This document shows, piece by piece, positions 56,001-64,000 of a DNA stretch of 64,000 nt (its first letter is position 1; every line of letters starts with the position of its first letter). The notes below the pieces were generated by a model. That model had not been told where the DNA came from. It did no database searches and was given only the letters and a program-made list of their open reading frames with translations. The stretch is from Aldrovandia affinis. Taxonomy: Eukaryota; Chordata; Actinopteri; Notacanthiformes; Halosauridae. The DNA is taken from positions 536,001-600,000 of the forward strand of contig JAINUG010000140.1 of NCBI GenBank assembly GCA_029706075.1. Reading direction: 5' to 3'. The translations under genes were made by a program, and so were the position numbers.

Positions 56001-59000
56001 TCTTTTCATTCGCACGCAGATTCTCTCTTTGCGTTCCTCCCCTTCTAACTATGCACGTGTCTGCCTGATCTCCCAGGTCGTTTATTGTCTATGTGTTTGT
56101 ATTATTCCCAGTCTGTGTCTTGCATTTCCCCTCGTTATTGGATTAACGATTCCCAATGTTTACACCTGTGTCCCTACCTCTCTCTCCTCCCAGTCACACC
56201 TGATTCCTATTGTGTTGCCCTTTCCTGTTTGTATATTAGTTCCGTGTTTATGTTCCTTCCCCGTCAGAACATGGATCTTCATTCCCTGAGCCAATTCCTA
56301 GTAAGCCAGAGTCTGTAGCTTGTCCTGAGACACCCCTTCTGTTATCACTCCGAGCCTGCCTGTCGATTTTGTTTGTTTGCCTATCTGCTTCCCGGTTTTG
56401 ACTTTTTGGATAGTTTTTTGTGACTTCTCTTTGCCTTGTGATTTTGTACCTTCGCTACCCTGACTACTGGTTTTGACCCCTGCCTGAATTAAACGTTCCT
56501 TTTTGCCTGATCCTGGTCTGCGTCTGGGTCCTTATCCCGTACCTCACAAAAATAAGTAAAAACAACAAAACAAATCTCGAGTCATCCAGCTCCAAGTCAA
56601 AATCTAGTCCCCAGTCATAGACATGCAAGTCTAAGTCAAGTCTCAAGTACTTCTATTTTTTTGCAAGTCAAGTCTGAAGTCACCAAAATTGTGACTCGAG
56701 TCCACAACTCTGCTATAAAACCAAACACAATGCTCTTGGAAGGATAGCGTTACGCATTTTACGTAAAATGCTTTTCTCAGATGTTGCACAGCACTTGAGA
56801 CATCGTGACACAGCATCAACCCTCTGAGCAATATCCCTGCACAACTGCTTATGAACGAGTTATACAGGTGTTGTGCTATGCTATGTGCTATGTGCGATGA
56901 ATGAATGAATAAATGAATGAATGAATGAATGAATGAATGAATGAATGAATGAATGAATGAATGAATGAATGAATGAATGAATGAATGAATGAATGAATGA
57001 ATGAATGAATTAATTAATTAATTAATATTGGATTTATATATTGCTTTTTTCCCAAGGAACTCAAAGCACTTTACAATGATAGGGGAACTCACCTCCACCA
57101 GCACCAATGTGCAGCACCCACCTGGGTGAACGCGACAGCAGCCATAGTGCGCCAGTACAAGCTCACTACACATCAGATACACAGTGGAGAGGTCAGGAGG
57201 GAGGGAGTGAATGAATTAATTGTCTTGGTTGGGCCAGGACACTGACTCTTTTGTCAAAAAGCACCATGGGATCTTTTATGACCACAGAGAGTCAGGACCT
57301 CAGTTTTTACCTTCCCATCAAACCCACAACCTTGGCATTGCCAGTGCCGTGCTCTACCAACTGAGCTACGAGAACTACAAGGTAACAGACATAATTAATG
57401 AAGGCTTTCGGGGATATACATAATGATGTGAACTGAGGGGGTCATGAGGACATCGGTGAGCTGTGCTCTTGGCTCTCGCTCTGTCACCTTGCTTGGTGAG
57501 GGTGAAGGCCGACTCATACTTGGAGAACTCTTCCACGCCCACGTATCTGTGCACGTAGTCAGCGCCCAGCTGGTCCACAGCGATGCCGTAGATGAGCGGC
57601 CAGGAGATCTCTCTCAGAACACAGGGCTCTGCGTAATCTCCCACCGAGAGCCTGGCACCACACACACAAACATGGCACCACAACATTGTGTGTTTCAGGC
57701 CCCCACACACAAACACAGCACCACAACATTGTGTGTTTCAGTCCCCCACACACACACACACACACACACAAACACAGCACCACAACATTGTGTGTTTCAG
57801 TCCCTCACACAGACAAACACAGCACCACAACATCACGTCTCTGTTCCCCACACACACACAAACACAGCACCACAACATTGTCTGTTTCAGGCCCCCACAC
57901 ACAAACACAGCACCACAACATTGTGTGTTTCAGTCCCCCACACACACACAAACACAGCACCACAACATTGTGTATTTCAGTCCCTCACACAAACACAGCA
58001 CCACAACATCACGTCTCTGTTCCCCACACACACACAAACACAGCACCACAACATTGTCTGTTTCAGGCCCCCACACACAAACACAGCACCACAACATTGT
58101 GTGTTTCAGTCCCCCACACACACACAAACACAGCACCACAACATTGTGTATTTCAGTCCCTCACACAAACACAGCACTACAACATCACGTTTCTGTTCCC
58201 CACACACACAAACACAGCACCACAGCATTGTGTGTTTCTGTTCCACACACACACAAACACAGCACCACAACATTGTGTGTTTCATTCCCACACACACAAA
58301 CACAGCACCACAACATTGTGTGTTTCAGTCCCACACAGACAAACACAGCACCACAACATTGTGTGTTTCAGTCCTCCACACACACAAACACAGCACCACA
58401 ACATTGTGTGTTTCAGTCCTCCACACACACAAACACAGCACCACAACATTGTGTGTTTCAGTCCCTCACACAGACAAACACAGCACCACAACATTGTGTG
58501 TTAGTTCCCCACACAGAATCAGAACAGTGTGTCGTTGTGTCCCTCCAAGCTGAACCCACACGCAGCCCCACACAGAATGTAGCTGTTGGCTGTGCAGCTG
58601 GGATTTTGAGTATTTGAGTATTCCGTTTCTGGCTGTGAAAGCAAGAGTATTAGAAACTCTGGGTGTGAAAGTGTGAGTTTTGAAAGGGTGAAAGTGTAAT
58701 GTGAAAGTGTGAATGTGTACCTCTGTCCATCCACGGTGCAGACAGACACTCCCCATTTTCCACTGTCTGCATTCACTGGAGCCTCCTGCTGCACCACACA
58801 AAACACACAGTACAGTGACTCAAACCCACTTAAACACAGTACTGAGTCAAACACACTTAAACACAGAGTCAAAGCCATTTAAACACAGCGCCAAACCCAT
58901 TTAAACACAGTACTGTGCCTCAAACACTGCATGCTATTAACACTGTCAAAATAATTTAAAGCACTGTGTCTTTCTGTCCTCAACACAGACTAGGAAACAC

Positions 59001-62000
59001 ATTTGGTTGGCTAACTTCAATTTTGAATACCCGTCCAGTTATTCACTGAAAACACAACTCACGTCATCTTGACTGTGTGAAGATACGAGGCAAGCTAATT
59101 CTCAGAGGGCAGCGAACTCTGCTCCCTTCGAGACAGAATTCACGCACCCACGTTCTTGAAACTCCCTTACATGCTTCACAGCGGACCTGAGCCGGCTCAC
59201 CCTCCCCCTCCCCCTGGGGCGGACAGCCAAACGCCGCCCCCAATCGGGGCTGACAACCTGGGCCAGTCTGGTAGAGACAGGTTTGGAACCGCGTCCCTGA
59301 CAGGTAGCGCACACTCGTATTGGACCAGCCAAGATACGGTGCGTTAGACCGCTACGCTATCCACCGCCCCTGATTTGTTTCTAACACACGGGACACAACA
59401 CAAGGTTCTGCTCTTTCCAGTCGCCTCTGTGCCTCCTGCCCATGTTGCTGTTCGGACATCTTTATCTAATATTGCGGTCATAGCACAATACCGCCGCCCT
59501 CCATCTCGCTCTTTTTACTGTTTTTGGGAAGAAAGGCCAAAATGGCAGCTGGATTTTCAGTCGCGTGAGTCAGTGGGGGATCAGTGGCGGCTGGAGAAAG
59601 CCAAACCTGGCAGCCCATGATACTCACCTTGACAGGAGCGAGCTGTTTGCCCTTCAGGAAGAGCTTCTGCGTTTCTTCGGTGAAGGTGGAAAAGTCGGGA
59701 ATGACAAACCTCCCTTGCAGCGACTTCAGGATGAAGGACACCACGCCGGTCACACACCTGTGGTCAAACCAACAGCCCGTCAGTCACCAGCACTCTGTGA
59801 GGCCTAGGCCTCCTGTATACATATATATATACATGCCATCTAGCAGACGCTTTTATCCAAAGTGGCTTACACTAGTGAATGCATACATTTTTCAGAGTAT
59901 GTGGTCCCAATGGGAATCAAACCCACAACCTAAGCGTTGTCAACACCATACCAATACTTACTGAGTCACACAGAACCACGCTCTACCTACTGAGCCACAC
60001 AGAACCATGCTCTACCTACTGAGCCACACAGAACCACACTCTACCTACTGAGTCACACAGAACCACGCTCTACCTACTGAGCCACACAGAACCATGCTCT
60101 ACCTACTGAGCCACACAGAACCACACTCTACCTACTGAGCCACACAGAACCACGCTCTACCTACTGAGCCACACAGAACCACGCTCTACCTACTGAGCCA
60201 CACAGAACCACGCTCTACCTACTGAGCCACACAGAACCACACTCTACCTACTGAGCCACACAGAACCACGCTCTACCTACTGAGCCACACAGAACCACGC
60301 TCTACCTACTGAGCCACACAGAACCATGCTCTACCTACTGAGCCACACAGAACCATGCTCTACCTACTGAGCCACACAGAACCATGCTCTACCTACTGAG
60401 CCACACAGAACCACACTACACCTACTGAGCCACACAGAACTACACTCTACCTACTGAGCCACACAGAACCACGCTGTACCTACTGAGACACAGAACCCCA
60501 GCCTCTCTCTGCTGTAGAACATCCTTTTCCACGTAAAATAGACAGGCTTGCTGAACATCTCTTTCCTGTCTGAACTCTCTCTCTCGATCTCTCTCTCTGC
60601 ACCATGTGGAGAGAGAACTACACGCAGTGGAGGCACAGAGTTTGCATTCTGAAAATCTGCATTGTGTGAAAAATACGTTGAAGATAAAATATGATTGTAG
60701 AACTTTCACACACATTTTCAATGGCCTTGATTGATCAAGAGACTGGCTGTAAGAAAAACCTGCATACACAGTGGGTCCCCAGGACCAGCATACACAGTCG
60801 GTCCCCAGGACCAGCATACACAGTGGGTCCCCAGGACCTGCATACATAGTGGGTCCCCAGGACCTGCATACATAGTGGGTCCCCAGGACCTGCATACACA
60901 GTGGGTCCCCAGGACCTGTATACGTAGTGGGTCCCCAGGACCTGCATACATAGTGAGTCCCCAGGACCTGCATACATAGTGGGTCCCCAGGACCTGCATA
61001 CATAGTGGGTCCCCAGGACCTGCATACACAGTGGGTCCCCAGGACCTGCATACACAGTGGGTCCCCAGGACCTGTATATGTAGTGGGTCCCCAGGACCTG
61101 CATACATAGTGAGTCCCCAGGACCTGTATGCGTAGTGGGTCCCAAGGTCCCACTCTAAGGCCAGGTCCACACTAATGCGGATACATTTAAAAACGTGTTA
61201 TTCAGGATTGTGAAGAATAGTGTTATTCTGGATTGTGTAGAATAGTGTTGTATTAAGTTGTTTGGGGTATATTTCCCCTCCAGATCAGCTGACCTGTGGA
61301 ATGTGTTTCTGTCCACAGTTCCGTCAGCTTCCTGGAGCTTCTTCATCAGTAAGTAGCAGTCCTTAATCCTGGGGTCCGACTTCTGTATCCCAGAGCTCCA
61401 CACTGCCTACAGCAGAGAGACAGAGAGACAGAGAGACAGAGAGAGACAGAGACAGAGAGAGAGGGACAGAGAGAGAGAGAGAGAGACAGAGGGACAGAGA
61501 GACAGAGAGATAGAGAGATAGAGAGACAGAGAGACAGAGAGAGAGGGACAGAGAGACAGCGACAGAGACAGAGGGACAGAGGGACGTTATCAAACCTGCA
61601 GTTGCTGCACACCAGGGCTGCCAGGTTTGGCTTTTTCACCCAAACTGGCTCAATTGTCTCTGATTTTGCACTGACTTTTTGGGATTTATTAATCACATCA
61701 AAATCAAATAAAACAAAGGTATTTTGAATCAAACAGCCATGTCCCAAGCAGAAAAAGTGTGTATGATTTATATGTGGCTGGAAGTGGATAATTTGTTTGA
61801 AGAAACCAGACGGTGGCTTTCGGTGAAGGGCCCTCATTTTGGGTTTTATCTTGGCTGTGTAACGTTGTGATTTTGGCTTCTTTTGGCTGACAGATGATGT
61901 GTGTATGTATGAGTGTGTGTGTGTGTGTGTGTGTGTGAGTGTGTATGTGTGTATGTGCGTTCGTGCATGCGTGTATTGGTCCAGGTTCATTATACTAATG

Positions 62001-62233
62001 ATTTATTAAACTACATCGTATTTTCCCAATATATTGGACTGTATTTTGTATGTGCTCCCTGCCTATTTTCCTCATTGCCCTAATGAAGTGTTCACTCCCC
62101 CAGAGCCTGCTGCAAGGACCGTTACTTTCATTAGAGAAAATCAGCACTGACAAAATGTGAAAGTCTGACAGTACCTCGAAAAAGTGGGTCATGTTGACTC
62201 TCCCCTCCGAAGCAAAACTCTCGAAGAGCACAT
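44167..62233 (-). CDS. glsl: Glutaminase-like protein with lost catalytic residues (5' end not found)
   Basis: GLS/GLS2 hydrolyse glutamine in mitochondria with a Ser-x-x-Lys pair in a beta-lactamase-like fold. Fifteen exons (listed separately) join in consistent phase into 495 codons: N-terminal helical part (SDPRIKDC, GRFVIPDF), catalytic-domain core (KWGVSVCTVDGQR, YGIAVDQLGADYVHRYVG, EVTCESGAAMAATLANGGLC, GLLMVVPGVLGLMCWAPELD) and ankyrin repeats (YDGRSALHVAASEGHVEVVR). Yet, by human GLS numbering, Ser286 is Glu, Lys289 Trp, Asn335 Leu, Glu381 Leu, Asn388 Leu, Tyr414 Leu, Tyr466 Lys, Val484 Gln, and the Tyr249 segment is deleted. It is therefore probably a pseudoenzyme kept for fold or assembly. 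The symbol reflects a fish glutaminase-like name and is tentative. No targeting peptide seen, as the first exon(s) are missing. Confidence 0.88.
44535..44775 (-). repeat. Family B SINE fragment
   Basis: Truncated copy in the last intron of the glutaminase-like gene. Confidence 0.7.
44843..44983 (-). CDS. glsl: glutaminase-like exon: ankyrin repeat
   Basis: 141 bp, cacag/ to /gtacag. Contains VNALDYDGRSALHVAASEGH and VEVVRFLIENAG, nearly identical to the GLS ankyrin consensus. Confidence 0.92.
45427..45870. repeat. glsl: TG microsatellite carrying repeated copies of a splice-donor boundary
   Basis: On the minus strand the exon end/donor block cagtccttacgcaggtgag (true donor at 45849/45848) recurs about five more times at 45600-45800, separated by TG runs. 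Two distal copies read cttacacaggtaag, a better donor consensus, and one has a gc donor. A further copy at 45427-45447 is in the opposite orientation. Confidence 0.88.
45849..45910 (-). CDS. glsl: glutaminase-like exon: GYQIMNILLAAYRGDVQSLR
   Basis: 62 bp; corresponds to the GLS segment VINLLFAAYTGDVSALRR that leads into the ankyrin repeats. Its donor boundary is repeated downstream in the intron. Confidence 0.9.
46410..46800 (+). repeat. Family A SINE with internal E-type tail insertion
   Basis: Family A head and tail are interrupted at about 46580-46690 by a block with gtaagtcgctctggataag, which also occurs at 47500-47590. Confidence 0.75.
46868..46960 (-). CDS. glsl: glutaminase-like exon: ELVSTFQLHSFDVR segment
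   Basis: 93 bp in phase 0. Aligns with the GLS region around DLVSLCNFHNYDNL, with a divergent second half (VVAYRQWKSESE). Confidence 0.8.
47163..47366 (+). repeat. tRNA SINE with 4 A-box units (family C)
   Basis: Four 29-bp units, then a degenerate junction, B box and tail ending atctgctaaatgg. Confidence 0.8.
47643..47774 (-). CDS. glsl: glutaminase-like exon: GLLMVVPGVLGLMCWAPELD
   Basis: 132 bp, phase 0. The glutaminase lid-proximal motif SGVAGG is SSQSGG here, so Val484 becomes Gln. The hydrophobic core and FGNS(V/W)K(G/S)(I/V)HFC are conserved. Confidence 0.92.
47930..48300. repeat. caagtc-rich dispersed element
   Basis: Irregular caagtc/aagtctcaagt repeats flanked by gcagagttgtg and its reverse complement (cacaactctgc), so the unit has inverted ends. 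A second copy at 55440-56715 is split by an LTR. Confidence 0.75.
48684..48910 (+). repeat. Family E SINE
   Basis: Full-length-looking copy inserted next to a fragment of the caagtc element (48642-48683). Confidence 0.8.
49345..49521 (-). CDS. glsl: glutaminase-like exon: EVTCES...GMKDYS
   Basis: 177 bp, phase 0. Begins CSSTEVTCESGAAMAATLAN. The GLS motif GMYDFSG is GMKDYSR, replacing the general-acid/base tyrosine (Tyr466) by Lys. Confidence 0.92.
50405..50750 (-). repeat. Family A SINE
   Basis: Minus-strand copy ending about 50 bp before the 51-bp exon. Confidence 0.8.
50804..50854 (-). CDS. glsl: glutaminase-like 51-bp exon CFPESVDINITLDLLLQ
   Basis: Matches GLS CFPEGTDMVGILDFYFQ position for position; Tyr414 is Leu. 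Flanked by gatag and gtaaat. Confidence 0.82.
50975..51285 (-). repeat. Family F SINE
   Basis: Reverse copy of 25788-26148. Confidence 0.85.
51339..51405 (-). CDS. glsl: glutaminase-like exon LQTLRKDSVGLHALSFYLQE
   Basis: 67 bp; aligns without gaps to GLS [22 protein letters not shown]. Glu381 and Asn388 both become Leu. Lies between a family B and a family F SINE. Confidence 0.85.
51430..51965 (-). repeat. Family B SINE followed by family E SINE
   Basis: B at 51430-51780 is joined directly to E at 51770-51965; the same B-E junction recurs at about 53310, part of the tandem duplication. Confidence 0.8.
52104..52161 (-). pseudogene. glsl: Triplicated 59-bp exon, copy 1 (1-bp deletion)
   Basis: 58 bp. 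Same sequence and splice sites as copies 2 and 3, but one g is missing after gctttc, which shifts the frame after about five codons. Nearest copy to the next exon (51405). Confidence 0.75.
52756..52814 (-). CDS. glsl: Triplicated 59-bp exon, copy 2 (intact)
   Basis: Encodes VLNTFRKLCNKEHANLNCT plus two bases, matching GLS VMQFLNKMAGNEYVGFSNAT in length and phase. Sites attgcag/ and /gtgggt. Confidence 0.7.
53643..53701 (-). CDS. glsl: Triplicated 59-bp exon, copy 3 (intact)
   Basis: Identical in sequence to copy 2. As 59 is not a multiple of three, only one copy can be used per transcript without a frameshift. Confidence 0.7.
54120..55170. mobile_element. Probable non-autonomous hAT-type element
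   Basis: Its right end carries repeated cgatc-rich sequence (gaggccgatcgatcggtgca) of the kind seen at fish hAT ends. No transposase and no partner copy in the window, so the left boundary is uncertain. Confidence 0.4.
55192..55405 (+). repeat. Family D SINE
   Basis: Head cccgtagctcagttggtaga with tRNA-like B box gtgggtttaatccc; body agaccaaagatcccctggtg-like. Looks like a tRNA gene but lacks a cloverleaf. Confidence 0.75.
55440..56715. mobile_element. caagtc element split by a solo LTR (55588-56548)
   Basis: Left part 55440-55587 and right part 56560-56715 match the uninterrupted copy at 47930-48300. The intervening block is homologous to 4385-5235 and ends in the cctgatcctggtctgcgtct type of sequence. 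Confidence 0.7.
56763..56836 (-). CDS. glsl: glutaminase-like exon ILLRGLMLCHDVSSAVQHLR
   Basis: 74 bp; phase fits both neighbours exactly. Corresponds to the GLS region VNAGAIVVTSLIK...EKFDY but is very divergent, with Asn335 replaced by Leu and about five residues missing before it. The donor lies in a palindrome gcattttacgtaaaatgc. Least certain exon on sequence alone. Confidence 0.55.
56889..57020. repeat. (GAAT)n microsatellite
   Basis: About 30 tandem tetranucleotides at the end of a family D SINE. Confidence 0.95.
57005..57370 (-). repeat. Family D SINE (long composite copy)
   Basis: Collinear with 12536-12955. Head on the minus strand ctcgtagctcagttggtaga. Confidence 0.75.
57488..57651 (-). 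CDS. glsl: glutaminase-like exon with altered catalytic Ser-x-x-Lys
   Basis: 164 bp. Encodes LSVGDYAEPCVLREISWPLI then YGIAVDQLGADYVHRYVG. It aligns gap-free with GLS ...[28 protein letters not shown], so Ser286 is Glu and Lys289 is Trp. The acceptor is next to a CA/TG minisatellite. Confidence 0.92.
57660..58515. repeat. glsl: Minisatellite of about 45-bp units in glutaminase-like intron
   Basis: About 18 copies of acagcaccacaacattgtgt-containing units joined by short CA runs, starting right at the acceptor of exon 57488-57651. Long reading frames on both strands are artefacts of this array. Confidence 0.92.
58721..58788 (-). CDS. glsl: glutaminase-like exon KWGVSVCTVDGQ
   Basis: 68 bp (or 65 if the second cag is the acceptor). 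Contains the invariant WGVSVCTVDGQR; the preceding YIPQL block with Tyr249 is absent. Confidence 0.88.
59085..59375 (-). repeat. Family B SINE
   Basis: Minus-strand copy in the glutaminase-like intron. Confidence 0.8.
59628..59757 (-). CDS. glsl: glutaminase-like exon GRFVIPDFSTFTEE
   Basis: 130 bp, aligned gap-free to GLS (KKCVQSNIVLLTQAFRRKFV...). Ends KGKQLAPVK/gtgagt. Confidence 0.9.
59829..60492 (-). repeat. tRNA SINE with about 19 tandem A-box units (family C, longest)
   Basis: Tail and B-box segment at 59833-59945, then about 19 nearly identical 29-bp units to 60490. Confidence 0.9.
60670..61145. repeat. 26-bp minisatellite inside a hAT-MITE relic
   Basis: About 15 units of gggtccccaggacctgcata-type (26 bp). 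The left flank (gattgatcaagagactggct) matches the right part of the 14084-14992 element, so the array grew within a copy of that element. Confidence 0.85.
61294..61406 (-). CDS. glsl: glutaminase-like exon SSGIQKSDPRIKDCYLLMKK
   Basis: 113 bp. Matches GLS STGLRTSDPRLKECMDML and ends VDRNTFHR across the junction. Confidence 0.88.
61409..61590. repeat. (GACA)/(GA)n microsatellite
   Basis: Purine-rich array next to the exon at 61406. It serves as the reverse-strand pyrimidine-rich tract before that exon's acceptor. Confidence 0.9.
62175..62233 (-). CDS. glsl: glutaminase-like exon DVLFESFASEGRVNMTHFFE
   Basis: 59 bp, matching GLS EDLLFYTIAEGQ-KIPVHKF. First recognisable exon; preceding exons lie upstream (above 62233) or outside the window. 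Confidence 0.78.
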
Positions 62234-62489
62234 CTGCAGCCCTGTGTGCCAGCGACAATCACGGATTATCGAGGAAACAAAAAACGACATTTCTGAATTT
62301 CTCATATTTTCATCGACTATATCACCAAGATACAAGGCTTTCATCTTTTGCTTTATTTCAATTTTTAATGTAAAATTTTTTATTTGTTTTGTCTTTAGAC
62401 AAATTTGAGTTCAGCCCAGGCAAACCACATCTTGTTCAGTCTCAAAGTGTTGAATGTAAAATTAAACCCATTTTCCAATGGTAGGAGTA

Positions 62490-62765
62490 GGAATACACTT
62501 TATTAGCCATGTTACACAAGGTAATTGGGAGTTTGTCCTTTCACATATCTCTCCTAGATACACACACATAGACCACTATACATATGTATTCCATCAGAGA
62601 GGTCTGAGCGCAGGGTCAGCCATAGTACGCGCCCCTGGAGAAGTTTTAGGGGTTCAGTGCCTTGCTCAAGGGCATTTCGGCAGTGCCCCAAGAAGTGAAC
62701 TAGCCTCCCTCCGGTTTCCAGTTCATTGTTTTTTGTTTGGCCTCCCTGGTATCCGAACCCGCAAC
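62490..62765. repeat. Family G SINE-like repeat
   Basis: Same order of blocks as 35455-35740. The following 62766-62967 is unique but no exon could be confirmed. Confidence 0.75.
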
Positions 62766-62967
62766 CCTGTGTCTGTGTTTGGAGACTCACAGTTTCCGTT
62801 TGCCGTGACCTTGCTGCGGCTCCAGTCGGCTCACACTGTGCCAGAACGGGTTGGCGTTCCGGACCTGTTCTCCGATCGGACCCAAGCTTCTCTGAGTCCC
62901 GCTGCCAGCCAGTGATGGAGAACCTGGTGACACAACCAAGATTTAAAAACTGTGAATAGAGTAAAGA

Positions 62968-63330
62968 AAAAGGCGGATAACATAGCGGTCTAATAGCGGT
63001 ATCTTGGCTGGTCCGATAGAAATGTGAGCTGCCTGTCAGGGACACGGTTCGAAACCCGTCTCTACCAGACCGGCCCTGGTCATCAGCCCCGATCGGGGGC
63101 GGCGTTTGGCTGTCTGTGCCGGGGGGAGGGGGAGGGTGAGCCGGCTCGGGTCCGCCGTGAAGCACGTAAGGGAGTCTCCAGAACGTGAATGGGTGAATTC
63201 GCTGCCCTCTGAGAATTAGCTTGCCTTGTAGAGATGAGCGGCGGACTCGTGTGGGGGAGGGTAAACCAAAATAAATACAGGGTGTAATTGGCTACCAAAT
63301 TGGGTTAAAAACTGGAAAAATCTTAAATAA
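62968..63330 (+). repeat. Family B SINE
   Basis: Plus-strand copy. The remaining stretch 63331-63782 has no recognised feature. Confidence 0.8.
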
Positions 63331-63782
63331 ATATTACAAAAAAGAATAAAGAAAAAAGGAAGGATCTCTTTGTAGATGTCCAGCAAACCCGCACTGCTTC
63401 TGTGGCGTGTAGTTAGTATCGGTGTGTAAATAGCAGTGAGCTTGGTGAAGTCCGTTGAGAAGTAAGGTGACCCCAGTGCACACATCACACAAAACTCATC
63501 TTCTGAGAGATAACAGGACTGTTCTCATTTAGAGGAATCATTGGGGCTCAGCATACAGACTTCTCTCTGAGGCACTGCACAATTTTACAACAACATAAAT
63601 GACAAAACCCTCATTACTGGAGGAGTCAGAAGCTTTGATAAAGCAGCTCATCCTCCCTCTCTCTCTCTCTCTCTCAATCAGGGACAGGACTGATCTCTTT
63701 AATTGGTCTTGTTGTGCTCTTCTTCGATGTCGAGGGCCAGATCCACTGCTCGTCCGACTGTGTTTCCAAACTCAGAAAATTA

Positions 63783-64000
63783 TTCGTTTCAGATTTTTTC
63801 CACCAATTTCGTAGCCAATTACACCCTCTATTTATTTCGATTTACCCTACGCTCATCTCTAGGAGGCAAGCTAATTCTCCGATGTAATTCGCCAACCACA
63901 ACGTTCTGGAGACTGCCTTACGTGCTTCACGGACCGGAGCTGACTCCCCTCCCCCCCTCCCCTGGGGCGGACAGCCAAACGCCGACCCCAATCAGGGCTG
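63783..64000 (-). repeat. Family B SINE, cut by the window end
   Basis: Tail and body present; the head lies beyond 64000. Confidence 0.8.

Noticed and set aside
57444-58617. Long plus-strand frames (270-370 codons) rich in HNIVCF/TQTQHH
   Set aside because: All three frames stay open because the minisatellite lacks stops; the true coding content is on the minus strand at its edge.
59946-60490. CRISPR-like array (regular 29-bp repeats)
   Set aside because: There are no unique spacers; the units abut and belong to a tRNA-derived SINE in a vertebrate genome.
60440-61170. Three overlapping minus-strand frames repeating MYAGPGDPLC-like units
   Set aside because: A 26-bp array is not a multiple of three, so every frame is cycled through; no gene signal.
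62766-62940. Upstream exon of the glutaminase-like gene
   Set aside because: An acceptor/donor pair can be drawn, but the only open frames do not end in the phase required by the exon at 62233, and no GLS similarity is visible.

Overview
The window is vertebrate nuclear DNA, almost certainly from a ray-finned (teleost-like) fish. Three lines of evidence support this: spliced vertebrate genes with GT-AG introns, dense fish-type tRNA-derived SINEs and Tc1/hAT elements, and the gene order bnc1 - hdgfl3 - btbd1. That order matches human 15q25 (BNC1, HDGFL3, TM6SF1, BTBD1), except that no tm6sf1 exon is visible between hdgfl3 and btbd1. There are no prokaryotic features, rRNA genes or CRISPR arrays.

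Layout. 1-7190: repeats and unassigned DNA upstream of, or within intron 1 of, bnc1. 7191-12206 (+): bnc1 (basonuclin zinc-finger transcription factor), first coding exon not found. 12.2-23.9 kb: intergenic, built almost wholly of transposon remnants. 24264-31841 (+): hdgfl3 (PWWP protein), with a probable 3' UTR to about 34500. 37052-42978 (+): btbd1, a complete 485-residue BTB-BACK-PHR protein. 44167-62233 (-): a glutaminase-family gene, tail-to-tail with btbd1, reconstructed from 15 exons whose phases all agree; its 5' end is not identified.

The most notable gene is this glutaminase paralogue. The fold-level sequence and the ankyrin tail align with GLS/GLS2 with few gaps. However, the Ser-x-x-Lys catalytic pair and essentially all glutamine-contacting residues are replaced or deleted, which predicts a pseudo-glutaminase. 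One of its 59-bp exons is present three times in a recent tandem duplication, with one copy carrying a 1-bp deletion. The exon/donor boundary of another exon is repeated as an array of splice-donor copies in a TG microsatellite.

The other striking structure is a dispersed tRNA-derived SINE (seven loci) whose tRNA head is a tandem array of a 29-bp unit. Each unit contains a perfect Pol III A box, with about 4 to 19 units per locus. bnc1 carries a coding minisatellite, an apparent frame break in a G-run, and an incomplete second zinc-finger pair. The four genes have no obvious shared pathway (nuclear transcription factor, chromatin-associated PWWP protein, Cul3 adaptor, glutaminase-like protein); their proximity reflects conserved synteny.
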